Part shown: positions 10,410 through 20,564 of the stretch, piece by piece
Layout: the number at the start of each line of letters is the position of its first letter
Numbering within the stretch: the stretch's first letter is position 1
Origin: Staphylococcus simulans
GTDB taxonomy: Bacteria > Bacillota > Bacilli > Staphylococcales > Staphylococcaceae
Direction: 5' to 3'
NCBI RefSeq assembly: GCF_002994445.1
Contig: NZ_MRZJ01000001.1
Span: 372,001-436,000 of the forward strand
Length of the DNA stretch: 64,000 bases
The notes under the pieces: generated by a model
What the model was told of the DNA's origin: nothing
Database searches by the model: none
The model's input: the letters and a program-made list of their open reading frames with translations, nothing else
Position numbers and translations under genes: made by a program

Positions 10410-10424
10410 TTGTAAGCGTTTCAA
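10410..10424 (+). promoter_or_regulatory. Possible CcpA (cre) site upstream of odhA
   Basis: TTGTAAGCGTTTCAA lies 20 bases before the odhA start. It matches the WTGNAARCGNWWWCAW cre consensus except that one W position is missing. The odhAB operon is carbon-catabolite repressed in Bacillus, so a CcpA site here is plausible but unproven. Confidence 0.3.
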
Positions 10425-10444
10425 TATATTGTGGAGGGAGTAAT

Positions 10445-13240
10445 ATGACGAAATATACACAGGTTAGTGAAGCACCTGTAAATTTCGGAGCTAATTTAGG
10501 GGTAATCATAGATTTATATGATCAATATCTACAAGATCCAACTTCTGTCTCTGAAGATTTACAAGTTCTATTCAGCACAATTAATAATGACAACAGAGAG
10601 GTGGCTGCAGCACCTTCATCAAGTTCAGATGATATGACAATTAAACAGGTTATGCGTTTAATTGACAACATCAGACAATACGGACATCTGCAGGCTGATA
10701 TTTATCCCGTCAATCGTCCAGAACGCAAACACGTTCCTAGGCTTACGATTGAGGATTTCAACTTGACAAAAGAAGATTTAGAAAACATTTCTCCAGGCAT
10801 CGTATCAGACCATTTTTCTGATATTTATGACAATGCGTACGAAGCTATTAAGCGCATGGAGAAACGTTACAAAGGACCAATTGCATTTGAATACACACAC
10901 ATCAACAACAATACTGAGCGCGCTTGGCTCAAACGACGTATTGAAACGCCATATAAAGCAAATATTAATAAAAGCCAAAAACTTGAACTGTTTAAAACTT
11001 TAGCACACGTAGAAGGATTCGAGAAATATCTTCATAAAAACTTTGTAGGGGCAAAGCGATTTTCTATTGAAGGTGTCGATACACTTGTTCCTATGTTGCA
11101 GCAAACATTGAAACGTGCAGCTAAAGAAGAAATTCAAAATATTCAAATTGGTATGGCACACCGCGGACGTTTAAACGTGTTGACGCATGTGCTTGAAAAA
11201 CCGTATGAAATGATGATTTCTGAATTCATGCATACAGATCCGATGAAATTCTTGCCAGAAGATGGAAGCTTAGAATTAACATCTGGTTCAGCATGGACAA
11301 GTGATGTGAAATATCACTTAGGCGGAACAAAAACAACTGACTCTTACGGTACAAAACAACGCATTTCACTTGCGAACAACCCGAGTCACTTAGAAATTGT
11401 TTCACCTGTTGTCTTAGGTAAAACACGTTCTGTACAAGATGACCGTCATCAAGGCGGAAAAGTACAAACGGATTTCAAAAAATCAATGCCTATTTTAATC
11501 CATGGTGACGCAGCTTACCCTGGACAAGGTATTAACTTTGAAACAATGAACCTTGGCAACCTTGATGGTTACTCAACTGGCGGTTCATTGCACTTAATCA
11601 CAAACAACCGTATCGGTTTCACTACTGAACCGACAGACGGCAGTTCTACAACTTATTCTACAGATGTCGCAAAAGGGTACGATGTGCCGATTATGCACGT
11701 CAATGCTGATAATGTAGAAGCAACTATCGAAGCAATCGATATTGCTATGGACTTCAGAAAAGAATTCCATAAAGATGTTGTTATCGATTTAGTCGGCTAT
11801 CGTCGTTACGGTCATAACGAAATGGATGAACCATCTATCACTAACCCGATGCCATATCATAATATCCGCAAGCATCCGACTGTTGATCATATTTACGGTG
11901 AACAGCTTGTTGATGAAGGTGTCATTTCTAAAGATGAAATGAACGCTGTCTTAGATGATGTACAAAAAGAATTACGTGCAGCACATGATAAAATCGATAA
12001 AAATGATAAAACAACTACAAAAGACATGTCTAAACCTGATAGTTTAGAGTTACCATTACAACCAGATGATCGTGAATTTGATGTTGATGAATTAAAATCA
12101 ATTAACGATGCATTGTTAAGCTATCCAACTGGTTTTGAAGTCTTGAAAAAACTTAACAAAGTTTTAGAGAAACGCAGAGAACCATTTGAAAAAGAGGATG
12201 GTTTAGTTGACTGGGCACAAGCAGAACAACTTGCATTTGCGACAATCATGCAAGACGGCACACCAATCCGCTTAACAGGTCAAGATAGCGAACGCGGTAC
12301 ATTCAGTCACAGACATGCTGTATTGCATAATCCTGATAATGGCGATGAATATATTCCATTACAACATGTTCCTAATCAAAGAGCATCTTTCGATGTGCAT
12401 AACTCACCACTATCTGAAGCAGCAGTAGTCGGCTTTGAATACGGTTATAATGTTGAAAACAAGGGTACTATGAATATTTGGGAGGCCCAATACGGCGACT
12501 TCGCAAATATGGCCCAAATGATTTTCGATAACTTCTTATTCAGCAGTAACGCAAAATGGGGTGAGCGTTCTGGTTTAACATTGTTCTTGCCGCACTCTTA
12601 TGAAGGTCAAGGACCAGAACACTCTTCAGCAAGATTAGAGCGCTTCTTGCAGCTATCTGCTGAAAACAATGCGACAGTAGTAAACTTATCAAGCTCAAGC
12701 AACTACTTCCACTTGCTTCGTGCACAAGCCGCAAGTCTGGACACTGACGCTATGCGTCCGTTAGTAGTAATGTCACCGAAAAGCTTATTAAGAAACAAAA
12801 CAGTTTCTGATACAATCGATAAGTTTACAGATGGTCATTTCGAACCTATCTTGCCAGAAGAATATGAAGCAGACAAAGTTAAAAAAGTAATTTTAGCTTC
12901 AGGTAAAATGTTTATTGATTTGAAAGAGCGTTTGCAAAAAGAACCTGATGATTCAATCCTTCTTATCGCAGTTGAAAGATTATATCCTTTCCCTGTTGAA
13001 GAAGTACAAGCAATCATCGATCAATTAACAAACCTAGAAACAATTGCATGGGTTCAAGAAGAACCGCAAAACCAAGGTGCTTGGTCATTCGTATATCCTT
13101 ACTTAAGCGATTTAGCAAGCGATAAATACGAATTGCAATACAGCGGCCGAATCAAACGTTCTGCGCCAGCTGAAGGTGACGGAGAAAATCATAAACTTGT
13201 ACAAAAATCTATTATCGAAGAGAGTCTTAACAAAAATTAG
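10445..13240 (+). CDS. odhA: 2-oxoglutarate dehydrogenase E1 component
   Basis: The thiamine-diphosphate decarboxylase of the 2-oxoglutarate dehydrogenase complex in the TCA cycle. It is 931 residues, a full-length SucA/OdhA. The N-terminal segment [20 protein letters not shown] resembles the E2-binding end of OdhA. The core has [11 protein letters not shown], the ThDP/Mg site GDAAYPGQG...NNRIGFTT, and the transketolase-like pyrimidine domain with [19 protein letters not shown] and [33 protein letters not shown] precedes the ATG. It is followed 12 bases later by odhB; the shared E3 is encoded elsewhere. Confidence 0.97.
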   Translation: MTKYTQVSEAPVNFGANLGVIIDLYDQYLQDPTSVSEDLQVLFSTINNDNREVAAAPSSSSDDMTIKQVMRLIDNIRQYGHLQADIYPVNRPERKHVPRLTIEDFNLTKEDLENISPGIVSDHFSDIYDNAYEAIKRMEKRYKGPIAFEYTHINNNTERAWLKRRIETPYKANINKSQKLELFKTLAHVEGFEKYLHKNFVGAKRFSIEGVDTLVPMLQQTLKRAAKEEIQNIQIGMAHRGRLNVLTHVLEKPYEMMISEFMHTDPMKFLPEDGSLELTSGSAWTSDVKYHLGGTKTTDSYGTKQRISLANNPSHLEIVSPVVLGKTRSVQDDRHQGGKVQTDFKKSMPILIHGDAAYPGQGINFETMNLGNLDGYSTGGSLHLITNNRIGFTTEPTDGSSTTYSTDVAKGYDVPIMHVNADNVEATIEAIDIAMDFRKEFHKDVVIDLVGYRRYGHNEMDEPSITNPMPYHNIRKHPTVDHIYGEQLVDEGVISKDEMNAVLDDVQKELRAAHDKIDKNDKTTTKDMSKPDSLELPLQPDDREFDVDELKSINDALLSYPTGFEVLKKLNKVLEKRREPFEKEDGLVDWAQAEQLAFATIMQDGTPIRLTGQDSERGTFSHRHAVLHNPDNGDEYIPLQHVPNQRASFDVHNSPLSEAAVVGFEYGYNVENKGTMNIWEAQYGDFANMAQMIFDNFLFSSNAKWGERSGLTLFLPHSYEGQGPEHSSARLERFLQLSAENNATVVNLSSSSNYFHLLRAQAASLDTDAMRPLVVMSPKSLLRNKTVSDTIDKFTDGHFEPILPEEYEADKVKKVILASGKMFIDLKERLQKEPDDSILLIAVERLYPFPVEEVQAIIDQLTNLETIAWVQEEPQNQGAWSFVYPYLSDLASDKYELQYSGRIKRSAPAEGDGENHKLVQKSIIEESLNKN

Positions 13241-13252
13241 GGGGAAAATAGT

Positions 13253-14527
13253 ATGTCTGAGATCGTAGTTCCAGAGTTAGCAGAATCTATTACGGAAGGT
13301 ACAATAGCTGAATGGTTGAAAAATCCTGGTGATTCAGTAGATAAAGGTGAAGCTGTTGTTGAATTAGAAACAGATAAAGTCAACGTTGAAGTTGTATCAG
13401 AAGAAGCAGGTGTTCTACAAGAACATTTAGCTGAACCTGGCGACACTGTTGAAGTAGGACAAGCAATCGCAACTGTAGGGGAAGGCAGCGGAAGTCCATC
13501 ATCAAGTTCATCTGACGACAAACAAGAAGCACCTAAATCTGAAGAGAAATCAGAAAGCAAGTCTGAAGAAAAAGAAGCACCAGCAAAATCTGATGCTTCA
13601 TCTGACAAAGACAGCAGCTCAAGCGACCAACGTGTCAACGCAACACCATCAGCGCGCAAATATGCACGTGAAAAAGGTATCGACTTAGCTGAAGTTGCTT
13701 CTAAAGGCAATGACGTTGTACGTAAAGACGATGTAGATCGCAAACAACAAGGCGGTCAATCAAGCCAAAAATCTGAAACAAAATCTGAAGCACCTGCTAA
13801 ACAACAAAACAGCACACCTTCAAAACCAGTGATTCGTGAAAAAATGTCACGCCGTAAGCAAACTGCTGCGAAAAAATTATTAGAAGTATCTAATAACACA
13901 GCAATGCTTACAACATTCAACGAAGTAGACATGACAAACGTAATGAACTTGCGTAAACGTAAAAAAGAACAATTCATTAAAGACCATGACGGTACTAAAT
14001 TAGGCTTCATGTCATTCTTCACAAAAGCAGCTGTAGCAGCATTGAAAAAATATCCAGCAGTTAACGCTGAAATCGATGGTCAAGATATGATTACTAAACA
14101 ATTCTATGATATCGGTATTGCGGTATCTACAGATAACGGTTTAATCGTACCATTCGTTCGTGACTGCGATAAGAAAAACTTTGCGGAAATCGAAAGCTCA
14201 ATCGCTGACTTAGCAGTGAAAGCACGTGATAACAAATTATCACTTGGCGACTTAATGAACGGTTCATTCACAATCACTAACGGCGGTATCTTCGGTTCAA
14301 TGATGTCTACTCCAATCATTAACGGAAGCCAAGCTGCAATCTTAGGAATGCACTCAATTATCACTCGTCCAATCGCAATCGATAAAGATACAATCGAAAA
14401 CCGTCCAATGATGTACATTGCATTAAGCTATGACCACAGAATCATTGATGGTAAAGAAGCAGTTGGATTCTTAAAAACAATCAAAGAGCTTATTGAAAGC
14501 CCAGAAGACTTACTTTTAGAATCATAA
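13253..14527 (+). CDS. odhB: Dihydrolipoyl succinyltransferase (E2 of 2-oxoglutarate dehydrogenase)
   Basis: Transfers the succinyl group to CoA and forms the core of the complex. The 424-residue protein begins with a lipoyl domain (lipoyl-lysine K42 in [11 protein letters not shown]). A Ser/Lys/Glu-rich flexible linker covers about 80-125, and the peripheral subunit-binding domain about 127-162 ([18 protein letters not shown]). A second linker precedes the catalytic domain, which ends with DHRIIDG (H395, D399). The low-complexity linker creates a long antisense open frame that is not a gene. A strong terminator follows. Confidence 0.97.
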   Translation: MSEIVVPELAESITEGTIAEWLKNPGDSVDKGEAVVELETDKVNVEVVSEEAGVLQEHLAEPGDTVEVGQAIATVGEGSGSPSSSSSDDKQEAPKSEEKSESKSEEKEAPAKSDASSDKDSSSSDQRVNATPSARKYAREKGIDLAEVASKGNDVVRKDDVDRKQQGGQSSQKSETKSEAPAKQQNSTPSKPVIREKMSRRKQTAAKKLLEVSNNTAMLTTFNEVDMTNVMNLRKRKKEQFIKDHDGTKLGFMSFFTKAAVAALKKYPAVNAEIDGQDMITKQFYDIGIAVSTDNGLIVPFVRDCDKKNFAEIESSIADLAVKARDNKLSLGDLMNGSFTITNGGIFGSMMSTPIINGSQAAILGMHSIITRPIAIDKDTIENRPMMYIALSYDHRIIDGKEAVGFLKTIKELIESPEDLLLES

Positions 14528-14557
14528 TTGACAGTTTAAAACACACTATATACCTTA

Positions 14558-14591
14558 ATACAACGGCGTTTGACGTCGTTGTATTTTTTTA
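14558..14591 (+). terminator. Terminator after odhAB
   Basis: An 11-bp stem, ATACAACGGCG (14558-14568) with CGTCGTTGTAT (14574-14584), with one wobble pair and then a T run. Confidence 0.92.
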
Positions 14592-14660
14592 CATATATAA
14601 CACTAAATCGCACTCAAAGAGTTCTACAGACCTGTTCCAAAATAAATAATCTATTGATTT

Positions 14661-14710
14661 ATAACAAAATAGCAAGCATCAGCAAAACCATAAAGGTGCC
14701 GATGCTTGCT
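14661..14710 (-). terminator. Terminator of the 59-residue membrane protein gene
   Basis: Reading the minus strand, AGCAAGCATCGGCA (14710-14697) pairs with the matching arm at 14684-14671 (14 bp, one wobble pair), then ATTTTGTTAT. It lies 10 bases past the small gene's stop. Confidence 0.88.
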
Positions 14711-14720
14711 TTATACGCAT

Positions 14721-14900
14721 TTAAATCATATTCATTACGATAAGTTCAATAATTGCTAGGACTACAAACACGATACATATCAATCCGAAGTGCTGCTTTT
14801 TAAGCTTCGCATTTTCTTTAAACGTGCCTGTAAAGTAGTTAATGCCTGAATAAGCAGCAATTAATACTGTGAGCGCAAAAAGTATCCAGAAATTAAGCAT
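14721..14900 (-). CDS. Small two-helix membrane protein, 59 residues
   Basis: I do not recognise this gene. The frame opens MLNFWILFALTVLIAAYSGI and closes FVVLAIIELIVMNMI, giving two hydrophobic helices (about 3-23 and 40-57) joined by a basic polar loop (KENAKLKKQH). The minus strand has AAAGGAGAT 8 bases before the ATG, and a 14-bp terminator stands just past the stop, so it has all the parts of a monocistronic gene. It faces away from the VOC gene, with which it shares the 14901-15074 promoter region. It could be a small stress or envelope protein; function unknown. Confidence 0.72.
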   Translation of the reverse strand: MLNFWILFALTVLIAAYSGINYFTGTFKENAKLKKQHFGLICIVFVVLAIIELIVMNMI

Positions 14901-15074
14901 TTTAAATCATCTCCTTTGATTCCATCTTTCCAGATTAAAAATGCAATTTCTAATCGTTTATACTATTACTATACCTTAATTTGAAGGAAGTTATTCAATA
15001 GGTACTTCATCATACAAAAATCGTTCCATTTAAGTTATAATGAATGAGAAATCTGAAAAGAAGGTGTGGGTAAA

Positions 15075-15890
15075 ATGGCAGGATTGCGAAGTGTTACAGT
15101 AGGTACTCAAAATCTAGAACAGACAATTCATTTATTTCATAATATTTTAGGACTTAATTACGAAAGACAAGGTTCAAAAAATGCGGTGCGTTTCGGCGAT
15201 GCAGATTTAAGTCCAGGTACGAGAGTACACTTTATTGAAGTACCAAATTATACTACTGATGCCAACCATGTATTAAGTATCGGTTTGAGAACACCGACTG
15301 ATTTAGGTTTAGAAGAATATCAGTCTATTTTAAGTCAAAATGAAATTCAATTCGGCGAAGTTATAGAAATGAATGATCATAAGCATTTCGAGTTCAAAGA
15401 CGGTAACGGTCAGTTTTTTGATATTTATTCGAATGAACGCAACAGCGGGGTACCATTAGGTATGCCTACAGATGATAGTACTGTTAATCCTTTGCATCAA
15501 ATTCAAGGGTTAGGACCAGTCATCGTACAAGTCAATGAAGTTTTATTGACTGCATCGATATTATCAAAAGTATTCGGTCTAGATCATTTTGCTGAATATA
15601 CACCAACAACAGATGCTGACTTTAAAGTACAAGTCTTTCGAATCGGTGAAGGCGGTTTAGGCGGAGAATTACATATTTTCCAAGCTGGCGAGCCGATTGA
15701 TATGGCGGAATACGGTTCTGTCGAACAAATCGAATTCAGTACAGATTCGAAACAAGCTTACCGCAATGCTGTACAGCAGCTGGAAATTATCGGTATTCCA
15801 TATCAAACATTAGAACAAAAAGATTCTGAGTCTGTGCGAATTACTGAAAACAGCGGTCTATCATTCATCTTGACTTTAGAAAAAGCATAG
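15075..15890 (+). CDS. VOC superfamily protein with two glyoxalase-like modules
   Basis: A 271-residue protein with two vicinal-oxygen-chelate modules: about 1-125 (GLRSVTVGTQNLEQTIHLFHNILGL, HVLSIGLRT, FEFKDGNGQFFDIY) and about 145-271 (LGPVIVQVNEVLLTASILSKVFGL, ELHIFQAGEP). This two-module arrangement is that of ring-cleaving-dioxygenase-like proteins (for example the MhqO type). The substrate is not inferable. I chose the ATG at 15075, because the GTG at 15066 lies inside the AAGAAGGTG ribosome-binding region. It is followed after 24 bases by a small conserved gene. Confidence 0.85.
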   Translation: MAGLRSVTVGTQNLEQTIHLFHNILGLNYERQGSKNAVRFGDADLSPGTRVHFIEVPNYTTDANHVLSIGLRTPTDLGLEEYQSILSQNEIQFGEVIEMNDHKHFEFKDGNGQFFDIYSNERNSGVPLGMPTDDSTVNPLHQIQGLGPVIVQVNEVLLTASILSKVFGLDHFAEYTPTTDADFKVQVFRIGEGGLGGELHIFQAGEPIDMAEYGSVEQIEFSTDSKQAYRNAVQQLEIIGIPYQTLEQKDSESVRITENSGLSFILTLEKA

Positions 15891-15914
15891 GACATATAGA
15901 AAGGATTGAAATTT

Positions 15915-16118
15915 ATGTTACATGAAGAATGGAAAGAAAAAGAACCAATTAAAAAAGTAGAGGTATTGCATACTGATGCGAAAAAATTCACAGTATCTGA
16001 TATGCTTACAGTAGGCAAACAATATGACGTTGTTAATGAAACTGAAGAATATTATCAAATCATTGATAATTCAGGTAAAGTAGGCGGCTACTACAAAGAT
16101 TACTTTAAAGAAGTATAG
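15915..16118 (+). CDS. Conserved 67-residue protein (DUF6501-like)
   Basis: A small acidic, soluble protein with no signal or membrane segment. The visible pattern is LHEEWKEKEPIKKVEVLHTDAKKF, described by its key parts: an N-terminal L.EEW.E..P, a central T.GK.YDVVNETEE and a C-terminal GKVGGYYKDYF. This resembles the Firmicutes family I recall as DUF6501, probably a small beta-barrel; the family assignment is from memory. The ATG at 15915 follows GAAAGGA; the TTG at 15906 is upstream in frame. A terminator follows at 16147. Confidence 0.75.
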   Translation: MLHEEWKEKEPIKKVEVLHTDAKKFTVSDMLTVGKQYDVVNETEEYYQIIDNSGKVGGYYKDYFKEV

Positions 16119-16146
16119 AAAGACATTTAATTTAATAGACATTAGC

Positions 16147-16183
16147 AGACTTGGGCATTGATGATGCCCCGGTCTATTTTTTG
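16147..16183 (+). terminator. Terminator after the VOC gene pair
   Basis: AGACTTGGGCAT (16147-16158) pairs with ATGCCCCGGTCT (16164-16175), allowing one wobble and one mismatch, then TATTTTTT. Confidence 0.8.
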
Positions 16184-16207
16184 ATGTTTATGCAAAGGAG
16201 AATTTTA

Positions 16208-16999
16208 ATGGAACAACATCAGTATATTAACGCTGATAAAACAGTATTTGGCGATGCATATGCCATGATGCGTTTAAATAAAAATATATTATTAAAAGGA
16301 CCTACAGGTTCAGGTAAAACAAAACTTGCTGAATCATTGAGTGAAGAAATCAATATTCCAATGTATCAAGTCAATTGTTCAGTTGATTTAGATGCTGAGA
16401 GTTTGCTTGGTTTCAAAACAATTCAAACAAGCGAAGACGGCACACAAGAAATCGTCTTTATTGATGGCCCTGTTATCAAAGCAATGAAAGAAGGCCATAT
16501 CTTATATATTGATGAAATCAATATGGCGAAACCTGAAACATTGCCGATTTTAAACGGAGTACTCGATTACCGCCGCAGCTTAACAAATCCTTTTACCGGC
16601 GAAGTCATCAAAGCAAAACCAGGCTTTAATGTCATCGCGGCTATTAATGAAGGATATGTTGGTACATTACCGATGAACGAAGCATTGAAAAACCGCTTCG
16701 TAGTCATTCAAGTCGACTACATCGACGGTGAAACATTAAAAACAGTCATTAAAGAACAAAGCCGTTTAGATGATGACGCATTAATTTCTAAAATTGCAGC
16801 TTTCAATGAAGACTTGCGCACAATGACAAAACAAGGTCAAATCTCTGAAGAAGCAGCAAGTATCCGTGCATTAATCGACATGAGCGATTTGGCAACAGTC
16901 ATGCCGATCGAACGTGCTATCCAACGTGCAATCATTGATAAATTAGAAGACGAACGCGAACAGCAAGCAATTATCAATGCAATAGAATTGAACTTTTAG
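16208..16999 (+). CDS. MoxR-type AAA+ ATPase
   Basis: A 263-residue AAA+ ATPase. Walker A is [10 protein letters not shown], Walker B is [10 protein letters not shown], and sensor 1 is AAINEGY; the arginine-containing [10 protein letters not shown] follows. MoxR/NorQ/CobS-type ATPases work with a VWA-domain partner to insert metals or remodel protein complexes. The ATG at 16208 follows AAAGGAGA; the longer open frame starts inside the upstream terminator and is rejected. The VWA partner starts 12 bases downstream, so the two form an operon. Confidence 0.9.
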   Translation: MEQHQYINADKTVFGDAYAMMRLNKNILLKGPTGSGKTKLAESLSEEINIPMYQVNCSVDLDAESLLGFKTIQTSEDGTQEIVFIDGPVIKAMKEGHILYIDEINMAKPETLPILNGVLDYRRSLTNPFTGEVIKAKPGFNVIAAINEGYVGTLPMNEALKNRFVVIQVDYIDGETLKTVIKEQSRLDDDALISKIAAFNEDLRTMTKQGQISEEAASIRALIDMSDLATVMPIERAIQRAIIDKLEDEREQQAIINAIELNF

Positions 17000-17011
17000 T
17001 GAGGGATAAAT

Positions 17012-18904
17012 ATGAGCAATCGTTTTATCAAATTTAATGATGAAATTTTAGATGCTAAAAAAGTGATGATGCTGCAAGACTTGGCACGTCTTCTTCTTAA
17101 AAACAACCAGACGCATGTCAAAATTCAGAAATTCCCTTATTACGATCCGATTGAAAATGAACTGATTGCCAGTGTCTTTTGGACACATCGTCCAAGCCAA
17201 ATTGAAATCACTGGTTTAAAAACAGATGTCTTGTTTGCGACATATGGTTATCGTTTAATGGATCAATTTATTGTGAATGAAGTACTAGATAACAATGAAT
17301 TCAAACACCCAAGTTTCTTCAGACAAGTATTCAAATTATTAGAAGATATGCGTGTACTCAATGCGATTACAAATATCCGTCCTAGTATGAAAAGCGCGAT
17401 TGAAATGCGTAAACGTATCAGATTAAACTATACAGAATCGCAAATCAATGTATATCGCACTAAAACAACATATACCGATTTGATTTTCTTATATTTAGAA
17501 CAATCGCTTCTGACAGAAAACTTTTATGAAGTTCCAAGTATCCGCCCAGATTTAGACCCTATCATTCAAAGTATGTATATGTATCTGCCGAACTTCTTTA
17601 TGAACTATACTACTGAAGATAATAAATTTTTAGCTGAAAGAATTATGTATCAGCTTGATGATCTTCTAGAAGAAGACATGCTCAATGAATATTACTATAT
17701 ACCGCGTAATGTCTATAAAGCACTGCAAGAACAAACATTCGAAGATTTAAAACGTGTAGATGCGGCAAATGTAGATGGTAAAGATAACAGTGATGAAGAG
17801 GATGACATCGAAACTGCAGAAGCTGAAACGAAAGCACAAGATTCAAAATCAGAAGGCGGCGCCTATTTAGAAATGGAATTGCATGAAGGCGAAAACAGTG
17901 AAGCTGTCAGTGATAATGATACTGCACGAGAAGGCGATGCATCAGATGATATGACAGATATGATGACGAAAAAAGGCAAAGGTTCTAATGATACGATTGA
18001 TAACGAAGAGGGCGGACAAACCGGTGCTGCAGCACAACCATTTGCTTTGAAAGGTATCAATGAAAATGTAGAAGTACAGTGGCATACACCGGAAATTACA
18101 GATGAAGATAGAGCGAACTATCATTCAGTACATCAGGAAGTACAATACGAAATTAAAGATTTAACACAAATCATTCAAAAAACTATCGATCGCGAACAAA
18201 TCGATGAACGCCATAATCTCACTAAAGGACGTCTACAGCGTGACTTGATTAATTGGTTTATTGATGACCAATATAAAATGTTCTATAAAAAACAAGATTT
18301 AAGCCGTTCGTTCGATGCGACATTTACATTGTTAGTAGATGCTTCGGCAAGCATGATTGATAAAATGGATGAAACGATTAAAGGTGTCGTACTTTTCCAC
18401 GAAACATTAAAATCGCTGAATGTGAAACATGAAGTTTTAGCATTTAATGAAGATGCATTTGAAGCTGATGATAAAACACAACCTAATATCATCGACGAAA
18501 TTATCGATTATAATTATTCTACCGGTTCGAAAGACAGCCCTAGAATCATGGAATTAACACCGCAAGATGATAATAGGGATGGCGTAGCAATTCGGCTTGC
18601 AAGCGAACGCTTATTGAGCAGATCGCATCATCAGCGTTTCTTAATTATATTTTCTGATGGCGAACCTTCTGCTTATAACTATGACCAAGATGGTATCATT
18701 GATACGTATGAAGCAGTAGAGGAAGCAAGAAAATACGGTATTGAAGTTTTCAATGTCTTTTTAAGCCAAGAAGAAATTACCGAAGACATTGAACGTACGA
18801 TTCATAATATCTATGGACAATTTGCATTATTTGTAGAAGGTGTTGAAAACTTGCCAAGCCAACTTTCACCGCTGCTCAAGAAACTATTATTGAAATCTGT
18901 TTAA
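17012..18904 (+). CDS. VWA-domain partner of the MoxR ATPase (CobT/NorD-like)
   Basis: A 630-residue protein. The N-terminal about 240 residues are helical with no recognisable motif. A long acidic low-complexity stretch (about 245-345, rich in D/E/S/G) follows. The C-terminal about 200 residues are a von Willebrand A domain with the MIDAS DASAS motif (FTLLVDASASMIDKMD) and a second metal-loop aspartate in IIFSDGEPSAY. This order (helical, acidic, VWA) is that of CobT/NorD partners of MoxR ATPases. There is no cobalamin or nitric-oxide-reductase gene nearby, so metal chelation is not supported by context. Confidence 0.86.
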   Translation: MSNRFIKFNDEILDAKKVMMLQDLARLLLKNNQTHVKIQKFPYYDPIENELIASVFWTHRPSQIEITGLKTDVLFATYGYRLMDQFIVNEVLDNNEFKHPSFFRQVFKLLEDMRVLNAITNIRPSMKSAIEMRKRIRLNYTESQINVYRTKTTYTDLIFLYLEQSLLTENFYEVPSIRPDLDPIIQSMYMYLPNFFMNYTTEDNKFLAERIMYQLDDLLEEDMLNEYYYIPRNVYKALQEQTFEDLKRVDAANVDGKDNSDEEDDIETAEAETKAQDSKSEGGAYLEMELHEGENSEAVSDNDTAREGDASDDMTDMMTKKGKGSNDTIDNEEGGQTGAAAQPFALKGINENVEVQWHTPEITDEDRANYHSVHQEVQYEIKDLTQIIQKTIDREQIDERHNLTKGRLQRDLINWFIDDQYKMFYKKQDLSRSFDATFTLLVDASASMIDKMDETIKGVVLFHETLKSLNVKHEVLAFNEDAFEADDKTQPNIIDEIIDYNYSTGSKDSPRIMELTPQDDNRDGVAIRLASERLLSRSHHQRFLIIFSDGEPSAYNYDQDGIIDTYEAVEEARKYGIEVFNVFLSQEEITEDIERTIHNIYGQFALFVEGVENLPSQLSPLLKKLLLKSV

Positions 18905-18910
18905 AAAATA

Positions 18911-18961
18911 TACGCGTACAACTAGCAATGGTATTTTCAATTGTTAATTGTATGCGTTTTA
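18911..18961 (+). terminator. Probable terminator after the AAA+/VWA pair
   Basis: An imperfect long stem: TACGCGTACAACTAGCAAT (18911-18929) against ATTGTTAATTGTATGCGT (18940-18957), with wobble pairs and one C-A mismatch, then TTTATT. Confidence 0.65.
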
Positions 18962-19120
18962 TTGTATTACAATTAAGTAATACGACATATTTTTCGAAAA
19001 AATGACATCATTTGCGCGATACTTTTTAAATTTTCTGAAAGTTTATATAGCATTTCCTTTTACGTTATGCTAAAATAAAGCAATGTTTAAGATTTATTGT
19101 AATAGAAGGAGCACATCAAT

Positions 19121-20464
19121 ATGAATAAAAACACATGGATTATCGGGTTTACTTTGTTTGCCATCTTCTTTGGCGCAGGAAACCTCATCTTCCCACCAAA
19201 TTTAGGTTTAGATAGCGGGCACTATTTCTGGCCGGCTATTCTGGCATTTGTCTTAACGGGAATCGGGTTACCGTTATTAGGGGTAGTTGTAGGCGCTTTG
19301 GATAAACAAGGTTACATCGGCGCATTCAACAAAATATCACCAGTTTTCTCAGTGGTATTCTTAGTTGCTATTTACTTAACGATCGGACCGTTATTTGCGA
19401 TTCCGCGTACTGCATCTACTTCATTTGAGATGACAGTTACACCGATTATCAATACAAACAGTCCTATTGCATTATTTATTTTCTCAGTAATTTATTTTGC
19501 GGTAGTATTGTACCTTTGTTTAACACCAGGTAAAATGGTGGATCGAATCGGTTCATTATTAACACCTGCATTATTAATTACAATTGTAGCTATGATTATT
19601 AAAGGATTTATGGACTTCGGCGGCAACCCGTCAAGTAATGGTACAGAAGCATATACATCAACATTATCAGGTTTCTCACAAGGGTTTACCCAAGGTTATC
19701 TTACAATGGATGCCATTGCGGCAATTGCATTCTCAATGATTGTTGTTAATGCAGTAAAAGCTACAGGTATCACACATGCCAACACTATTTTCAAACAAAC
19801 AGCAATGGCAGGGGTAATTGCGGCTGCTGGTTTAATGTTCATCTATATCTCTTTAGGTTATATCGGAAACCATATGGTCGTTTCACCAGAGAAACTTAAA
19901 GATTTAGCAGATCATAACCAAAACATCGGTACTTATTTATTAACAACAATTGCTGGTACTGGTTATGGAGAGTTCGGTAAATATTTATTAGGTATTATCG
20001 TTGCACTTGCATGTTTAACAACTGCTTGCGGACTTGTAGTAGCAGTAAGCCAATACTTCAATAGTATTATTCCTAAAATTTCATACAAAGCATATGTAAT
20101 TGGTTTTACATTAATCAGTTTAGTACTTGCTAATTTAGGTCTTAACCAAGTTATCCAACTTTCAATCCCAGTACTAATGATTTTATATCCAATCGGTATC
20201 ACAACTGTATTATTAATTTTAATGGCACGATTCGTTCCAATGAAACCAATCGTACAACAATTTACAATCACAGTAATTACGATTACATCATTAATCAGTG
20301 TTGCAGTAGCTAAAAAATGGATTGCATTTGATGCATGGTCAAATTTACCATTAGCTAAAAATAGCTTAGAATGGTTCCCAATCGCGATTGTTTCAGTCAT
20401 TATCGGCTATCTAATCAGTTTAGGATTCAAAAAACAATCACCGATTGTTTACGAAAAAGAATAA
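19121..20464 (+). CDS. brnQ: Branched-chain amino acid:cation symporter (LIVCS)
   Basis: A 447-residue transporter with about 12 hydrophobic segments that imports leucine, isoleucine and valine with Na+ or H+. The N-terminal signature [21 protein letters not shown] is diagnostic of BrnQ, followed by [15 protein letters not shown] and [16 protein letters not shown]. Staphylococci carry several BrnQ paralogues, and I cannot tell which one this is. AAGGAG precedes the ATG. A bidirectional terminator separates it from the opposing lipid-kinase gene. Confidence 0.93.
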   Translation: MNKNTWIIGFTLFAIFFGAGNLIFPPNLGLDSGHYFWPAILAFVLTGIGLPLLGVVVGALDKQGYIGAFNKISPVFSVVFLVAIYLTIGPLFAIPRTASTSFEMTVTPIINTNSPIALFIFSVIYFAVVLYLCLTPGKMVDRIGSLLTPALLITIVAMIIKGFMDFGGNPSSNGTEAYTSTLSGFSQGFTQGYLTMDAIAAIAFSMIVVNAVKATGITHANTIFKQTAMAGVIAAAGLMFIYISLGYIGNHMVVSPEKLKDLADHNQNIGTYLLTTIAGTGYGEFGKYLLGIIVALACLTTACGLVVAVSQYFNSIIPKISYKAYVIGFTLISLVLANLGLNQVIQLSIPVLMILYPIGITTVLLILMARFVPMKPIVQQFTITVITITSLISVAVAKKWIAFDAWSNLPLAKNSLEWFPIAIVSVIIGYLISLGFKKQSPIVYEKE

Positions 20465-20472
20465 GCAAGCTA

Positions 20473-20507
20473 AAAAAGGTCTCGAATTTTTGTTCGAGAC
20501 CTTTTTC
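20473..20507. terminator. Bidirectional terminator between brnQ and the lipid kinase gene
   Basis: AAAAAGGTCTCGAA pairs with TTCGAGACCTTTTT around a 6-base loop at 20487-20492. A tracts and T tracts on both sides serve both convergent genes. Confidence 0.92.
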
Positions 20508-20564
20508 CTATATACATACAAAATCAATTCAATTTACTTCGTGAAGTGATCCATAAATCACATT

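Noticed and set aside
13237..13743. 168-codon antisense frame over odhB
   Set aside because: Shadow of the Ser/Glu/Lys-rich lipoyl linker; composition is low-complexity Ser/Thr with no start signal.
19963..20400. 145-codon antisense frame over brnQ
   Set aside because: Reverse-strand shadow of a membrane protein gene, no start signals.
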